Assembly (NCBI GenBank): GCA_946498095.1
Contig: CAMMMX010000017.1
Location: 1 to 64,000, forward strand
From: an uncultured Clostridia bacterium
Lineage (GTDB): Bacteria > Bacillota > Clostridia > Oscillospirales > Ruminococcaceae
DNA: 64,000 nt
Direction of reading: 5' to 3'
Part shown: one piece after another, positions 52,138-61,420 of the stretch
Position numbering within the stretch: the stretch's first letter is position 1
Layout of the letters: every line of letters begins with the position of its first letter
Position numbers and translations under genes: made by a program
The notes under the pieces: generated by a model
What the model was told of the DNA's origin: nothing
Database searches by the model: none
What the model saw: the letters and a program-made list of their open reading frames with translations, nothing else

Positions 52138-53022
52138 ATGCAGGTTATCTACCTTGACGTACTGATCGGGATCAATTTATATGTTACCTTTTTTTTGCTG
52201 AAGGCAACGGCACGGATGCTGCATTTCCGTATCGCCATATGGCGTACATGTCTTGCCTGTGCTGTCGGTGGTGTTTCCTCCCTGATGATATTCGCGGAAC
52301 AAATGCATCCTGCCTTAACTTTTTCGGTAAAGTTCCTGTGCGGTATCTTGATTGTGCTGACAGCTTTTGGATTTTTCAGCGTGCAGCAGTTTTTAAAAAG
52401 AGCCGGGATATTTCTCGCAGTCAATTTTCTATTTGCAGGGGTTATGCTGGCTTTGTGGTGGGGAGTTGCCCCGATCGGCATGTATTACCGCAACGGGACT
52501 GTTTATTTTGACATTTCGGCGGCGGTTCTGGCTCTCTCCACGATTGTGGCCTATCTGGCAGTTACTGTCATACGCAGACTTTTGGATCGGAAAAGTGTCG
52601 GCGGCGAAAAGCTCTGGCTGATGGTCACGGTACAGGACAGGACGGTACATCTGAGCTGCTTTGGGGATTCCGGTAACACGCTCAAAGATATTTACACCGG
52701 GAAGCCGGTTATCATTTGTGATGCAGCTAAGCTCCAGGATGTATTGCCGGACCATGTTCGCAGCTTTGCTACTGCGGGTATGGCCGGAATGCCAGAGACG
52801 CCATCTTTTTCCAATTATGCCAAGGCAAAATACTTGCCTAAGTTTATCCCATATCATGTCGTTGGAAAAAACGGTATACTACCTGCATTCCGTGCCGATA
52901 GGGTGACGCTGCAAACAGAGGATGGCAAGGAGAAAGAGCTGGACGTACTGATTGGGATAGCCGAACAAAAGCTTTTCGCCGGAGAGTACGATGCCATTAT
53001 CAATCCGGAGCTTCTGGTTTAG
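52138..53022 (+). CDS. spoIIGA: Sigma-E processing peptidase SpoIIGA
   Basis: A 294-residue membrane-embedded aspartic protease that activates pro-sigma-E in the mother cell. Five helices fill residues 1 to about 155 (VIYLDVLIGINLYVTFFLL onward). The C-terminal half has HLSCFGDSGNTLKDIYTGKP, in which the DSGN Asp is catalytic. The ATG at 52138 is preferred, with GGGGAG 6 bases upstream. A longer in-frame version from 51916 reads into non-membrane sequence and is rejected. Its substrate gene sigE follows after 39 bases. Confidence 0.93.
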   Translation: MQVIYLDVLIGINLYVTFFLLKATARMLHFRIAIWRTCLACAVGGVSSLMIFAEQMHPALTFSVKFLCGILIVLTAFGFFSVQQFLKRAGIFLAVNFLFAGVMLALWWGVAPIGMYYRNGTVYFDISAAVLALSTIVAYLAVTVIRRLLDRKSVGGEKLWLMVTVQDRTVHLSCFGDSGNTLKDIYTGKPVIICDAAKLQDVLPDHVRSFATAGMAGMPETPSFSNYAKAKYLPKFIPYHVVGKNGILPAFRADRVTLQTEDGKEKELDVLIGIAEQKLFAGEYDAIINPELLV

Positions 53023-53061
53023 ATACATAAGAACTGATGGTAGAAAGGTTGGAGAGATAGG

Positions 53062-53781
53062 ATGTGGGTATGGAGATGGTTGTGCAATCGATTTCGGATA
53101 TGGATAGCTCGATTTCGGGTCGGGACGGATGTGTACTATGTCAGCGGTTCGGAAACGCTGCCGGCACCACTGTCGCGCCAGGAGGAACAAGAAGTATTTG
53201 AACTGCTCAAAGTGGATGAGGCCAGTGCACGGGAGAAGCTGATTGTACATAACCTCCGTTTAGTGGTTTATATTGCCAAAAAATTTGAATCTACCGGACT
53301 GTGTGTGGACGATTTGGTTTCCATAGGGACCATTGGGCTTATCAAAGCAGTCAATACCTTTTGTCCAGACAAAAATATTAAACTGGCGACCTATGCGTCG
53401 CGCTGTATCGAGAACGAGATCCTCATGTTCCTGCGGAAAAGCACACAGCAAAAAAATGAAATCTCTATCGATGAGCCGCTGAATGTGGACTGGGACGGAA
53501 ATGAGCTTTTGCTGTCTGACGTGCTAGGAACAGACGACGACTGTGTCAGCAAGGATTTGGAAACAGAAGTGGAACGGAATCTGTTGTTGACTGCGGTCAG
53601 CCATCTGGAGCCGCGGGAACGCAGCATCATGGAAATGCGTTTTGGCCTTGGCGGGAAAAAGGAGCTGACACAGAAGGAGGTTGCGGATCGTATCGGGATC
53701 TCGCAGTCCTATATCTCCAGATTGGAAAAACGGATCATCAAACATTTAAAGAAAGAACTGGATAAGATGGCGATCACCTGA
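53062..53781 (+). CDS. sigE: RNA polymerase sporulation sigma factor SigE (pro-sigma-E)
   Basis: A 239-residue early mother-cell sigma factor. The N-terminal pro-peptide ([20 protein letters not shown], hydrophobic and basic) is followed by [16 protein letters not shown], the conserved cleavage region. Sigma region 2 ([20 protein letters not shown]) and region 4 ([20 protein letters not shown]) are complete. The gene follows spoIIGA by 39 bases, as in other spore formers. The terminator at 53801-53835 follows. Confidence 0.96.
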   Translation: MWVWRWLCNRFRIWIARFRVGTDVYYVSGSETLPAPLSRQEEQEVFELLKVDEASAREKLIVHNLRLVVYIAKKFESTGLCVDDLVSIGTIGLIKAVNTFCPDKNIKLATYASRCIENEILMFLRKSTQQKNEISIDEPLNVDWDGNELLLSDVLGTDDDCVSKDLETEVERNLLLTAVSHLEPRERSIMEMRFGLGGKKELTQKEVADRIGISQSYISRLEKRIIKHLKKELDKMAIT

Positions 53782-53800
53782 AACGCCGGATATACGGACA

Positions 53801-53835
53801 GCCTGCCGGGAAAATAACTTCCCGGCAGGCTTTAC
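53801..53835 (+). terminator. Terminator of spoIIGA-sigE
   Basis: A perfect 12-bp stem (GCCTGCCGGGAA with TTCCCGGCAGGC) and 6-base loop is followed by TTTACT, 20 bases after sigE. Confidence 0.85.
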
Positions 53836-53903
53836 TACGATTCAACGTATTTGCTCAGATAGGAAATCCCTTTCAATCCTGTGCATGATTTATGCGTCTT
53901 CCA

Positions 53904-54386
53904 TCATTTCCGCACAGGGTGAGGACAGCCCTCCGACGCCTCCTGCGCCGAGAGGTTTGTGACGTCCAGTCGCGGGTAAGCGACGTCAACGTATCCCTGC
54001 CGCGCATTTTCCACCGCTCGCCGGATGTGTTATTCCTCCTGTCCGTCGCAGCGCCGACGGACGTTTTCCTCCTCGTCACAGTATAGAGGGGTGAAAGTCG
54101 AACGCGTATCCGGACAAAAGAGCCATCAACAAACGGAACACCTCTCTTCTGCGGCCGTGAAATCCGTAAGAAAGCCGACGGCAGGGCAGTCGAGGTAATT
54201 GCCGATCAGCGATGCGATGTTGCCGGCGATCGTCGGGATGGTTCCATCGTTCAGGACAAAGGGGTTCATCATGCGGCAGGGATCGGTGTCGACATAGGTG
54301 CTGCGCTCCAAAATGTGGAGCAACGTACGGCAGATCGTCGTCTTACCGATGCCGTTGGGGCCGCAGAGAAAAATCAGCCGTTTCAT
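53904..54386 (-). pseudogene. Decayed P-loop kinase gene coupled to the activase gene
   Basis: The first 77 residues read MKRLIFLCGPNGIGKTTICR (Walker A) and MMNPFVLNDGTIPTIAGNIA, the start of an AAA-type nucleoside/shikimate-kinase-like ATPase. After DCPAV the frame shifts. SYGFHGRRREVFRLLMALLS and then NARQGYVDVAYPRLDVTNLS in other frames complete the fold before TGA at 53904. At least two frameshifts and internal stops are present. Its ATG overlaps the activase stop TGA by one base, showing it was once translated as the next gene in the operon. Confidence 0.75.
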
Positions 54387-55282
54387 CAGACGTCTCCATT
54401 GCTGTGGACGACAATTTTTCCCCGCCAGATTTTTGCCTGTTCCGGCGGAACAGATTTCAAATCGGGCAGCGTATACGTGAGTCCGACTTCGTCCCACTTA
54501 TTTTTGCCAATGTCGTGATAAGGCATAATTTCCGCGTCCAAGATGTTGGAATAACGTCCGCGTAGAGCACGGATTGCGGCAAAATGCGCATCGTTATCGT
54601 TGATACCGGGAATAATCGGGCAGCGAAGGATACAGGCAGCGCCTTTTTCAGCGAGCAGGGCAAGGGAGTCAAGCACTCTGCTGCGTTCACAGCCGGTGTA
54701 GGCGCGGTGGATTTCCTCGTCCGTTGCTTTATAGTCGAACAAAAACAGGTCGACAAGTTTACACAGTGCTTCCAAACGTTCGGAAGGGACGATACCGTTA
54801 GTTTCGATACAGGTATGGATGCCGTTTTCTCGCGCCAGCGTCAGCAATGCGCAGAGAAAGTCGTACTGTACCGTCGACTCGCCGCCCGATACGGTCATCC
54901 CGCCACCAGAAGTGTCGTAATACTTTTTGTCCTTGATCACCTCTGCGAATACTTCCTGCGCAGTCATCTCTTTACCAACGAGCTTTAAGGCGTCCTGCGG
55001 GCATGTGGTGACGCAGGCTCCACAGCGGACACAAGCGTCACGATTGACGGTATGCGTATCCCCGGAGAGGCGGTGTACCTCTGCAGGACAGACCGCCATA
55101 CAGGCTCCACAAAGCGTGCATTTCGACGCGGAGAAGCTCAACTGAGGTGCAGGAGAAAAAGACTCTGGGTTGTGGCACCAACGGCAGCGCATGTTACAGC
55201 CCTTGAGAAAGACCGTCGTTCGGATACCTGGTCCGTCATGGACACAGAAACGGGATATATCAAATACGATACCTTTATACAT
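54386..55282 (-). CDS. Glycyl-radical enzyme activase (radical SAM, extra Fe-S domain)
   Basis: A 298-residue radical SAM enzyme that installs the glycyl radical on its partner. The SAM cluster motif CNMRCRWC uses Cys29, Cys33 and Cys36. Residues about 45-85 insert a bacterial ferredoxin-type domain (CTLCGACMAVCP and CVRCGACVTTCP), as in the activases of non-PFL glycyl radical enzymes. The GRE gene lies upstream in the same direction. The ATG at 55282 is chosen over a TTG nine codons earlier. The name pflA would overstate it, since the partner is not typical PFL. Confidence 0.88.
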   Translation of the reverse strand: MYKGIVFDISRFCVHDGPGIRTTVFLKGCNMRCRWCHNPESFSPAPQLSFSASKCTLCGACMAVCPAEVHRLSGDTHTVNRDACVRCGACVTTCPQDALKLVGKEMTAQEVFAEVIKDKKYYDTSGGGMTVSGGESTVQYDFLCALLTLARENGIHTCIETNGIVPSERLEALCKLVDLFLFDYKATDEEIHRAYTGCERSRVLDSLALLAEKGAACILRCPIIPGINDNDAHFAAIRALRGRYSNILDAEIMPYHDIGKNKWDEVGLTYTLPDLKSVPPEQAKIWRGKIVVHSNGDV

Positions 55283-55484
55283 GAATTGTACCAAGCCTTT
55301 GCAGCGCAAAAGCTATCCTTTCTTTTATATGAAACCTGATTCCGCACACCAAACGCTCTATTGATGTACCCGCCGATATAAAGACGCCCTTGTAAAAAGC
55401 ATAGTGGAGGAAAGCGGGAGATGGTGTCTGTGTCTGCTAGGGAGGAAGAAAAGATGTACTGCCTGATGTACAGGGACAAATAAA

Positions 55485-55510
55485 TTTCCCACCGCGTCCG
55501 CGGCGGGAAA
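55485..55510 (-). terminator. Terminator after the glycyl radical enzyme gene
   Basis: An 11-bp stem with one internal mismatch (TTTCCC-CCGCG with CGCGG-GGGAAA) lies 16 bases beyond the GRE stop on the minus strand. It is followed by TTTATTTG. Some read-through into the activase is expected. Confidence 0.65.
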
Positions 55511-55525
55511 CGGGCCAAGGCGGCG

Positions 55526-57748
55526 TTAGTCTGCGTAGGTGGTCCTTTCAATGATCTCCTTTTGTAGAATGGGATCAAGGGTGACAAAGCGGGCGCTGAA
55601 GCCGCCGATCCGAACCAACAGGTTCTGGTATTTTTCCGGATGCTTTTGAGCGTTAATCAGATCGTCTCGGCCGACGACGCTGAGGTTGGTTTGTACACCG
55701 CCATTTTCATAAAAGGTCTTGAGGAGGAATTTAATTTTATCGTAAGAAGATTGGAACATCTCCTTTGTGAGGCGGATGTTATTGATAACCCCCACATGTT
55801 TTTGATTGTCGAACTTGGACATGGAATTGAGTAGTGCTGTGATACCGTTTTTATCTGCACCGATAGAAGCTCCGTTGGCATTCGCCATGGCGCTACTGCG
55901 TTTCCGTCCACAGGCGGACGCGTCACAGAAGAAGCCCCAGTCGGCACTCATCGAGTTATTTACGCTGACGATGTTGTACCGGTGCAATCCGACCTCCTGA
56001 CCGTGTTTTGAGGTCATGTCAGCGATATCCGCAAACAGCTTGACTGCCGTTTCGTCGGCATAAGCGTCGTCGTTTCCGTACTTGGGCGCAGATAAAAGAA
56101 GCTGCCGTTCTGCTTCGAAGCCTTCATAGTTTTTGTCCAACATTTCCACCAGTTGAGGCAGGGTAAAGCGCTTTTCCTCATATACATATTTCCGGATCGC
56201 GGTCAGGCTGTCTGCGCAGCTGATGAGTCCGAATATCTCGCTGGACGCGTTTTCGTATCGGACGCCGCCCTCAAACAGTGCTTTGCCCCGTGCGATACAG
56301 TCATCCATCAACAGGCTCAGGTGGAGATAGCCTGCCTCGTCCCCGGCAGTACGGTAGTTGAGCATTTTATGGTAGGCGAGACGGTATATCGGCTCGTCCA
56401 GCTGCTTGAGCAAAGCAGCGTACAGCTTATCGTAGCTGTCCAGTTCCTGAGGTGTTCCAGTATGGATCCCCATATCGACATGATTAAAGTGGTCGACGCC
56501 GTTGTGCAGCGCGCATTCCAGCGCTTTGAGCAGATTGACGCCGTTGTTTGGGGTACCCGTGCTCATACCGACCAGAACATATTCTCCACAGCCGAATGGC
56601 ACGTATTGCTCTGCTTCCTTCTCGCTGACGCCGTACACCTCCATCACCGCCGGGATGTTGGTCTCGTCCGAGTAGATGATGGGGAAGGTACAGCCCTCCA
56701 TATTGACCTGCATCGCCTTATCAAAGACTTCCTCGCTCATGCCATGATAATAACGCATCGTCAGCTGCGGGACGGTGTCGCGGAAACGGCGAGAGGCCTC
56801 CATGATTGCCATGGCCAATTTGTCGGCATTTTCCTCATGGGCACGTCCTTTACCGCCAATGATGACCCGGCAGTCGTGGATTTTTCCCACCTGTTTGAAA
56901 CGCTGATACAGCCCAAGGATGTAACGGATACCGGTTTCCTCATCGATGACGCCGTTTGCAAGGTCGGAAGCATACAGGTCGCCGAGGTAATCGTCCATAC
57001 GGGCGTAATTCATCAAATCGGAGCAAACGGAATAGATCCACATCAGCTGAAGGCCTTCCAGAAAGCTTTGAGGAGGGCCTACGCACAGGTTCCGCAACGC
57101 CGCCGCCAGCTGCAAGAAACCTTCCTTGCGGTCTCCGTCAGTCTTTTGAGCCCAGTCAAGCGCCTGCACTGCGTACCGATTGCATACCTTCTTCAGCGTT
57201 TCGATCCAGATTTCCAATGCATCATAGAAAGTGCTGCCGCCGCTTTGCACTCGATAAACATTAATTTCATCCAGTAAGCCGGGCAACCCCAGACGGATCA
57301 GTTTCCCAAAGTCAACGTTCGTTCCGGCGATCCGGCAACTGCAGTTGGCTGGTCCGGGCGAGAGATAATTGGATCCCTGTTCAAAACCGAATTTTTGAAT
57401 GAACCGCTCGTTTACCTTCTTTTTCGTGTTATGATAATGCCAAAAATCACCTGCTGCCTGTGCCAGCTTTTGTTCATCCGGCGTCAGTTCATTCCAGACT
57501 TTTTCCAAAGCGTTTTGAAAGTCCCGCTCGTTATAATAATAAGTATAGAGCCCGCCATATTGTGATGAAAAACCAACAAAACCATGCTGCATCATTCCAG
57601 CCAGTACATCGTTCTCTTCTAGCGGAACGAGAATATTATCCAGTTGGAAATCCAGGCATTTTGCCTCGCGCAGGTATTTGTCCGGTTCGCTTTTATACAA
57701 TTGAGTAAAAGCGATTACATCAAGGACACGCTCCTTGTCGCAGATCAT
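55526..57748 (-). CDS. Glycyl radical enzyme of unknown substrate
   Basis: A 740-residue glycyl radical enzyme. The catalytic Cys387 lies in YVPFGCGEYVLVG, with Glu389 two residues later (GCxE, the form of GRE dehydratases and C-N lyases), and there is no Cys-Cys pair as in true pyruvate formate-lyase. The glycyl loop reads LVRIGGFSARF with the radical Gly716 in RIGGFSA, a variant of RVxGYSA. The activase follows in the same direction and a decayed kinase after it. A dehydratase or lyase of a small alcohol or amine is more likely than PFL. Confidence 0.85.
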   Translation of the reverse strand: MICDKERVLDVIAFTQLYKSEPDKYLREAKCLDFQLDNILVPLEENDVLAGMMQHGFVGFSSQYGGLYTYYYNERDFQNALEKVWNELTPDEQKLAQAAGDFWHYHNTKKKVNERFIQKFGFEQGSNYLSPGPANCSCRIAGTNVDFGKLIRLGLPGLLDEINVYRVQSGGSTFYDALEIWIETLKKVCNRYAVQALDWAQKTDGDRKEGFLQLAAALRNLCVGPPQSFLEGLQLMWIYSVCSDLMNYARMDDYLGDLYASDLANGVIDEETGIRYILGLYQRFKQVGKIHDCRVIIGGKGRAHEENADKLAMAIMEASRRFRDTVPQLTMRYYHGMSEEVFDKAMQVNMEGCTFPIIYSDETNIPAVMEVYGVSEKEAEQYVPFGCGEYVLVGMSTGTPNNGVNLLKALECALHNGVDHFNHVDMGIHTGTPQELDSYDKLYAALLKQLDEPIYRLAYHKMLNYRTAGDEAGYLHLSLLMDDCIARGKALFEGGVRYENASSEIFGLISCADSLTAIRKYVYEEKRFTLPQLVEMLDKNYEGFEAERQLLLSAPKYGNDDAYADETAVKLFADIADMTSKHGQEVGLHRYNIVSVNNSMSADWGFFCDASACGRKRSSAMANANGASIGADKNGITALLNSMSKFDNQKHVGVINNIRLTKEMFQSSYDKIKFLLKTFYENGGVQTNLSVVGRDDLINAQKHPEKYQNLLVRIGGFSARFVTLDPILQKEIIERTTYAD

Positions 57749-58089
57749 GATACTGCCACCCCATTCTTCATAATTTTACTGTGGGTCCAAATGTGAACCC
57801 CTGCCTTCTTTGCTTCCATCATACTCTTTCCAGAGACCTTTTTTGCAAATTGTGTGTGACTCTTCTATGAATTTTTCGATGTCCCACCCTCATATAGCAC
57901 AGGCGAGATGATTCCTTTCTTTTTTGGGAATTTTTCCGTAAGATATTTGCATTTGTGTCTAATTGTGATACAATAAATAAGTATATACCGTGCGCTATGA
58001 GCTGCGTTTCCGTTGACGGATTCTGCGAATGGCGCTAAGGAGAGGAAAAACCCCCTGTACGGCAGGGAGCAAAGAAAGGGTACGAGTCG
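57749..58089. other. Divergent promoter region between the GRE and ACT-domain genes
   Basis: About 340 bases with no gene. The plus-strand promoter lies at 57947-57974. A minus-strand promoter for the GRE must lie within 57760-57900 but no clear pair stands out. Confidence 0.45.
57947..57974 (+). promoter_or_regulatory. Promoter of the ACT-domain/UPF0210 pair
   Basis: TTGCAT and TACAAT are separated by 16 bases. The region is A+T-rich. A long leader of about 115 bases precedes the ATG at 58090. Confidence 0.55.
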
Positions 58090-58359
58090 ATGAGAGCGGT
58101 AATAACGGTAATCGGTAAGGATACGGTGGGAATTCTCGCCAAGGTGAGTACGATTTGCGCAGATAACGGTGTCAACGTTGTAGATGTGACGCAGACTGTT
58201 TTACAGGATCTGTTCGCTATGGTCATGTTGGTGGATATTACCAAGATCAGCTGCCCACTTTCCGTGTTGTCCGATCAGTTAGAGAATGTGGGCAAAGAAA
58301 TGGGTTTACAGATACATGTCATGCATGAAGATATTTTTAACTCCATGCACCGGATTTGA
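58090..58359 (+). CDS. ACT-domain protein (UPF0237 type)
   Basis: An 89-residue single ACT domain: RAVITVIGKDTVGILAKVST and VNVVDVTQTVLQDLFAMVML. ACT domains bind amino acids or related small molecules. The stand-alone type with an adjacent UPF0210 gene is a conserved pair in Firmicutes. AAAGGG lies before the ATG. The UPF0210 gene follows 52 bases later. Ligand unknown. Confidence 0.9.
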   Translation: MRAVITVIGKDTVGILAKVSTICADNGVNVVDVTQTVLQDLFAMVMLVDITKISCPLSVLSDQLENVGKEMGLQIHVMHEDIFNSMHRI

Positions 58360-58411
58360 CGATTGTTTCAGCGAAAAAGTTCCAATCTGATGAGAATATA
58401 TGGAGGAAAGC

Positions 58412-59767
58412 ATGCTGAACGTAACCGAAATATTTGAGACAATTAAAATGATTCAGGAAGAAAACCTGGATATTCGCACCATAACTATGGGGATCTCGCT
58501 GCTTGACTGCATTGACAGCGATATTGACCTTGCCTGCGAAAAGGTATACAAGAAAATCACAACAAAAGCAAAGGACTTGGTTCGCGTCGGCGAAGAGATC
58601 GAACGAGAATATGGGATCCCGATCATTCATAAACGCATTTCCGTTACCCCGATCGCTATCGTATCGGCCGCCTGCAAGGGAGATCCTGTCCAGTTTGCGT
58701 TGACGCTGGAGCGGGCGGCGCAGACCTGCGGCGTTAATTTTATCGGCGGCTATTCAGCGTTGGTGCAGAAAGGTTTCAGTGCAGGGGACAGGGAGCTTAT
58801 CGAATCCATCCCGCGCGCGCTGGCACAGACGGAGCACGTCTGTGCCAGTGTGAATGTCGGTTCGACGAAGGCAGGAATCAATCTGGACGCTGTGGCTATG
58901 ATGGGTCGAATCGTCAAGGAAGCCTCCGAACTCACAGCTGACCGTAGCTGCATCGGCAGTGCCAAATTGGTGGTGTTTTGTAATGCGCCGGAGGACAACC
59001 CGTTTATGGCGGGTGCTTTTCACGGCGTAGGAGAGCCGGATGTGATCATTAACGTGGGGGTGTCGGGTCCAGGGGTTGTGCGCAGCGCCGTAGCGAAATA
59101 CCCGGATGCGACCATTACGGAAATTGCCGACGTCATCAAAAAGACCGCGTTCAAGGTAACGCGGATGGGGCAATTGGTGGGGGTAGAAGCTTCCAAAAGG
59201 TTGGGCGTTCCTTTCGGTATCGTAGACCTTTCACTGGCGCCGACGCCTGCGGTGGGGGATTCTGTCGCCCATATCCTGGAAGAAATCGGTCTGGAATGTT
59301 GCGGTACCCATGGGACGACCGCGACTCTCGCCATGCTCAACGACGCTGTTAAAAAGGGTGGTGTGATGGCGTCGTCTAAGGTCGGCGGGCTGAGCGGCGC
59401 GTTTATCCCAGTATCGGAGGACGCAGGGATGATTGCGGCGGCTGAGCAGGGCGTCTTGACACTGGAAAAGCTGGAAGCGATGACAGCGGTCTGTTCCGTG
59501 GGTCTCGATATGATTATTGTACCGGGGGATATCAGCGCGTCCACGATTGCGGCTATCATTGCCGACGAAGCTGCGATCGGCATGGTCAATTCCAAAACGA
59601 CTGCCGTGCGCCTCATCCCGGCCATTGGGAAAAAGGTCGGCGATACCTTGGAATTCGGTGGCCTGCTCGGGTACGGTCCTGTCATGCCAATCAGTTACAA
59701 GTCGGCTGAAAAATTTATCGGACGCGGTGGACAGATACCGGCGCCTATGCAGAGTCTGAAAAACTGA
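58412..59767 (+). CDS. UPF0210 family protein (DUF711)
   Basis: A 451-residue protein carrying the UPF0210 signatures [33 protein letters not shown] and [14 protein letters not shown]. Databases sometimes call this family PFL-like because of a distant fold match to glycyl radical enzymes, but there is no glycyl loop. The ATG at 58412 has GGAGGAAAGC directly before it. An ATG four codons upstream is not preferred. It pairs with the ACT-domain gene, suggesting small-molecule-controlled activity. Function unknown. Confidence 0.9.
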   Translation: MLNVTEIFETIKMIQEENLDIRTITMGISLLDCIDSDIDLACEKVYKKITTKAKDLVRVGEEIEREYGIPIIHKRISVTPIAIVSAACKGDPVQFALTLERAAQTCGVNFIGGYSALVQKGFSAGDRELIESIPRALAQTEHVCASVNVGSTKAGINLDAVAMMGRIVKEASELTADRSCIGSAKLVVFCNAPEDNPFMAGAFHGVGEPDVIINVGVSGPGVVRSAVAKYPDATITEIADVIKKTAFKVTRMGQLVGVEASKRLGVPFGIVDLSLAPTPAVGDSVAHILEEIGLECCGTHGTTATLAMLNDAVKKGGVMASSKVGGLSGAFIPVSEDAGMIAAAEQGVLTLEKLEAMTAVCSVGLDMIIVPGDISASTIAAIIADEAAIGMVNSKTTAVRLIPAIGKKVGDTLEFGGLLGYGPVMPISYKSAEKFIGRGGQIPAPMQSLKN

Positions 59768-59881
59768 TTGGCGTCGTGCTTGGTGATTTTTCCTATCTGT
59801 CAGTGCTTTTTATATTTGCTTTTCCGGTGTTTTTGCTAAAATTCGCTGAAGGCACATAAAATAGATTTGATAAAATAACTC

Positions 59882-59910
59882 TTGCCAAATCAATCAAATG
59901 GGTATATAGT
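59882..59910 (+). promoter_or_regulatory. Promoter of the V-type ATPase operon
   Basis: TTGCCA and TATAGT are separated by 17 bases, about 100 bases upstream of the first gene. A hairpin at 59927-59961 follows directly. Confidence 0.6.
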
Positions 59911-59926
59911 AAAATAAAACGACACG

Positions 59927-59961
59927 TTTAGGTGCCGGGGACAGGATTTCCGGCACCTAAA
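59927..59961 (+). promoter_or_regulatory. Perfect 12-bp leader hairpin of the V-type ATPase operon
   Basis: TTTAGGTGCCGG and CCGGCACCTAAA flank an 11-base loop, starting 17 bases after the -10 box. There is no T run after it, so it is probably not a terminator. It may stabilise the message or regulate it. Confidence 0.55.
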
Positions 59962-60012
59962 CTACGTCCGTGTAGCGTTGCCAGTTTTGCTGCAAAGAAG
60001 GTTAGGAGTGTC

Positions 60013-60321
60013 ATGGATAATATTATCAAACAGATCGTGGAAATAGACCGTTTGGCCCGTCATAAGCTGGACGAGGCTAAACTGAGCAAACAGGAAAAAC
60101 TTAAGGAGCTGGAAACTCAGCAAAAGCAAATTCGAGACGATCTGCATGCGAGGGCGGAACGGAGACTGCGGATATTCCGCGAAACAGAACGGAAGTTTAC
60201 AGACGAACAAGCTGTAGCGATTGAAGAGGAGAAACAACGGAAAATCGCTGCGTTAGATGAATTATACGAAAAGAACCATCTGGATTGGGAGGCCGAAATT
60301 CTGAAGCGGATTTTCGGGTAA
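60013..60321 (+). CDS. V-type ATPase subunit G/H-like coiled-coil protein
   Basis: A 102-residue, highly charged, almost purely helical protein (RHKLDEAKLSKQEKLKELET and similar heptad runs), as in the peripheral stalk G/H subunit of V/A-type ATPases. AGGAG lies 5 bases before the ATG at 60013. It is the first gene of the operon and is followed after 36 bases by subunit C. Identification is by composition and position. Confidence 0.78.
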   Translation: MDNIIKQIVEIDRLARHKLDEAKLSKQEKLKELETQQKQIRDDLHARAERRLRIFRETERKFTDEQAVAIEEEKQRKIAALDELYEKNHLDWEAEILKRIFG

Positions 60322-60357
60322 ACCTGCGGAATTTTTGAGAGAAAGGTTGGGAGCAGG

Positions 60358-61395
60358 TTGCTGAGTTCCTTATCGACGAAAGCTATCGTTACGAAAGCGA
60401 GAGCCATGTTTGGTCAGCGTCTGACGCCAAATGATTACGCGCAGCTTTTGCGTAAAAGCAGCGTCGCACAGGTCGCAGGTTATTTGAAATCCAGTACCCG
60501 TTACGGCACTGTGTTGGAGACGATTAATGAAAATGCGATACACCGTGGACAGCTCGAACATCTGCTGAAACGGGATCTGTTTGAACGTTATGTTCGTCTC
60601 TGCCGGTTTGAGCATCTGAATCGTGACTTTTATAAATATATGTTGATCCGGGCGGAAATTGACGAAATCCTTCGGTGTATCATGTGCCTAAATTCAGGCA
60701 GTAGCGCCGGCTATATCATAAACCTTCCGGGTTATCTGATCGAACATGCGAGTTTTGATTTATTGCTTTTGGCAAAGGCGAGAAGCTTTGATGAGCTGAT
60801 TGATTGCATATCGCGTACCCCTTATAAGGAGATTATCAAGAATTTCCGTCCTCCATCTGGGGAACCGATACCTTATACACGGTGTGAGGTAGCGCTGTAT
60901 ACCTACTATTTCCGTTATATCCTCGATTGTGTGGACAGGCAGTTCAAGGGCTCGACAAAGCAGGAAATGAAAGAGGTGGTCAGCACCCACATCGAACTGC
61001 TCAATCTCTCTTTTGTTATCCGGCTGAAGGTTTTTTTCCATTATGAGCCGGCGGATGTGCGCAGGCTGCTTCTGCCGTTCGCCTATAAGCTGTCGAAACC
61101 GAAAATGAATGCGATTATTGACTCGGCGGATCAGCATGAACTTGCTGAGGCAGTTGGAAAGACTGTTTATGGTAAAAAGCTGCAAAAAGTTGAACCTATG
61201 TATATGGAGCAGGCGTCGCAAAGGGTACGGTATGAAGCGAACAAAAGGCTGTTACGTTATTCACAGACGGCGCCGGCGGCGATGTATGCACTGTTAAGCT
61301 TGTCCTCTATCGAACTTGACAATATCGTCAATATCATCGAAGGGATCCGTTATGGGCTGTCCGCAGAGGATATTGAGAAGCTATTAATTTATTGA
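60358..61395 (+). CDS. ntpC: V-type ATP synthase subunit C
   Basis: A 345-residue all-helical protein linking the catalytic head to the membrane rotor. The N-terminus (STKAIVTKARAMFGQRLTPN then DYAQLLRKSSVAQVAGYLKS) is typical of the V/A-type C subunit. The start is TTG at 60358 after GGGAGCAGG. A CTG one codon later is equally possible. It lies between G/H and subunit I. Confidence 0.85.
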   Translation: MLSSLSTKAIVTKARAMFGQRLTPNDYAQLLRKSSVAQVAGYLKSSTRYGTVLETINENAIHRGQLEHLLKRDLFERYVRLCRFEHLNRDFYKYMLIRAEIDEILRCIMCLNSGSSAGYIINLPGYLIEHASFDLLLLAKARSFDELIDCISRTPYKEIIKNFRPPSGEPIPYTRCEVALYTYYFRYILDCVDRQFKGSTKQEMKEVVSTHIELLNLSFVIRLKVFFHYEPADVRRLLLPFAYKLSKPKMNAIIDSADQHELAEAVGKTVYGKKLQKVEPMYMEQASQRVRYEANKRLLRYSQTAPAAMYALLSLSSIELDNIVNIIEGIRYGLSAEDIEKLLIY

Positions 61396-61420
61396 TCAGA
61401 AATGGCGGTGAATCAGTCAA

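Noticed and set aside
53873..54086. Small frames on both strands after sigE
   Set aside because: They overlap the decayed kinase gene, whose residues can be followed in order across frames, and have no start signals of their own.
56153..57277. 374-codon open frame on the plus strand
   Set aside because: It is antisense to the glycyl radical enzyme, whose catalytic motifs are intact; the shadow frame arises from codon bias.
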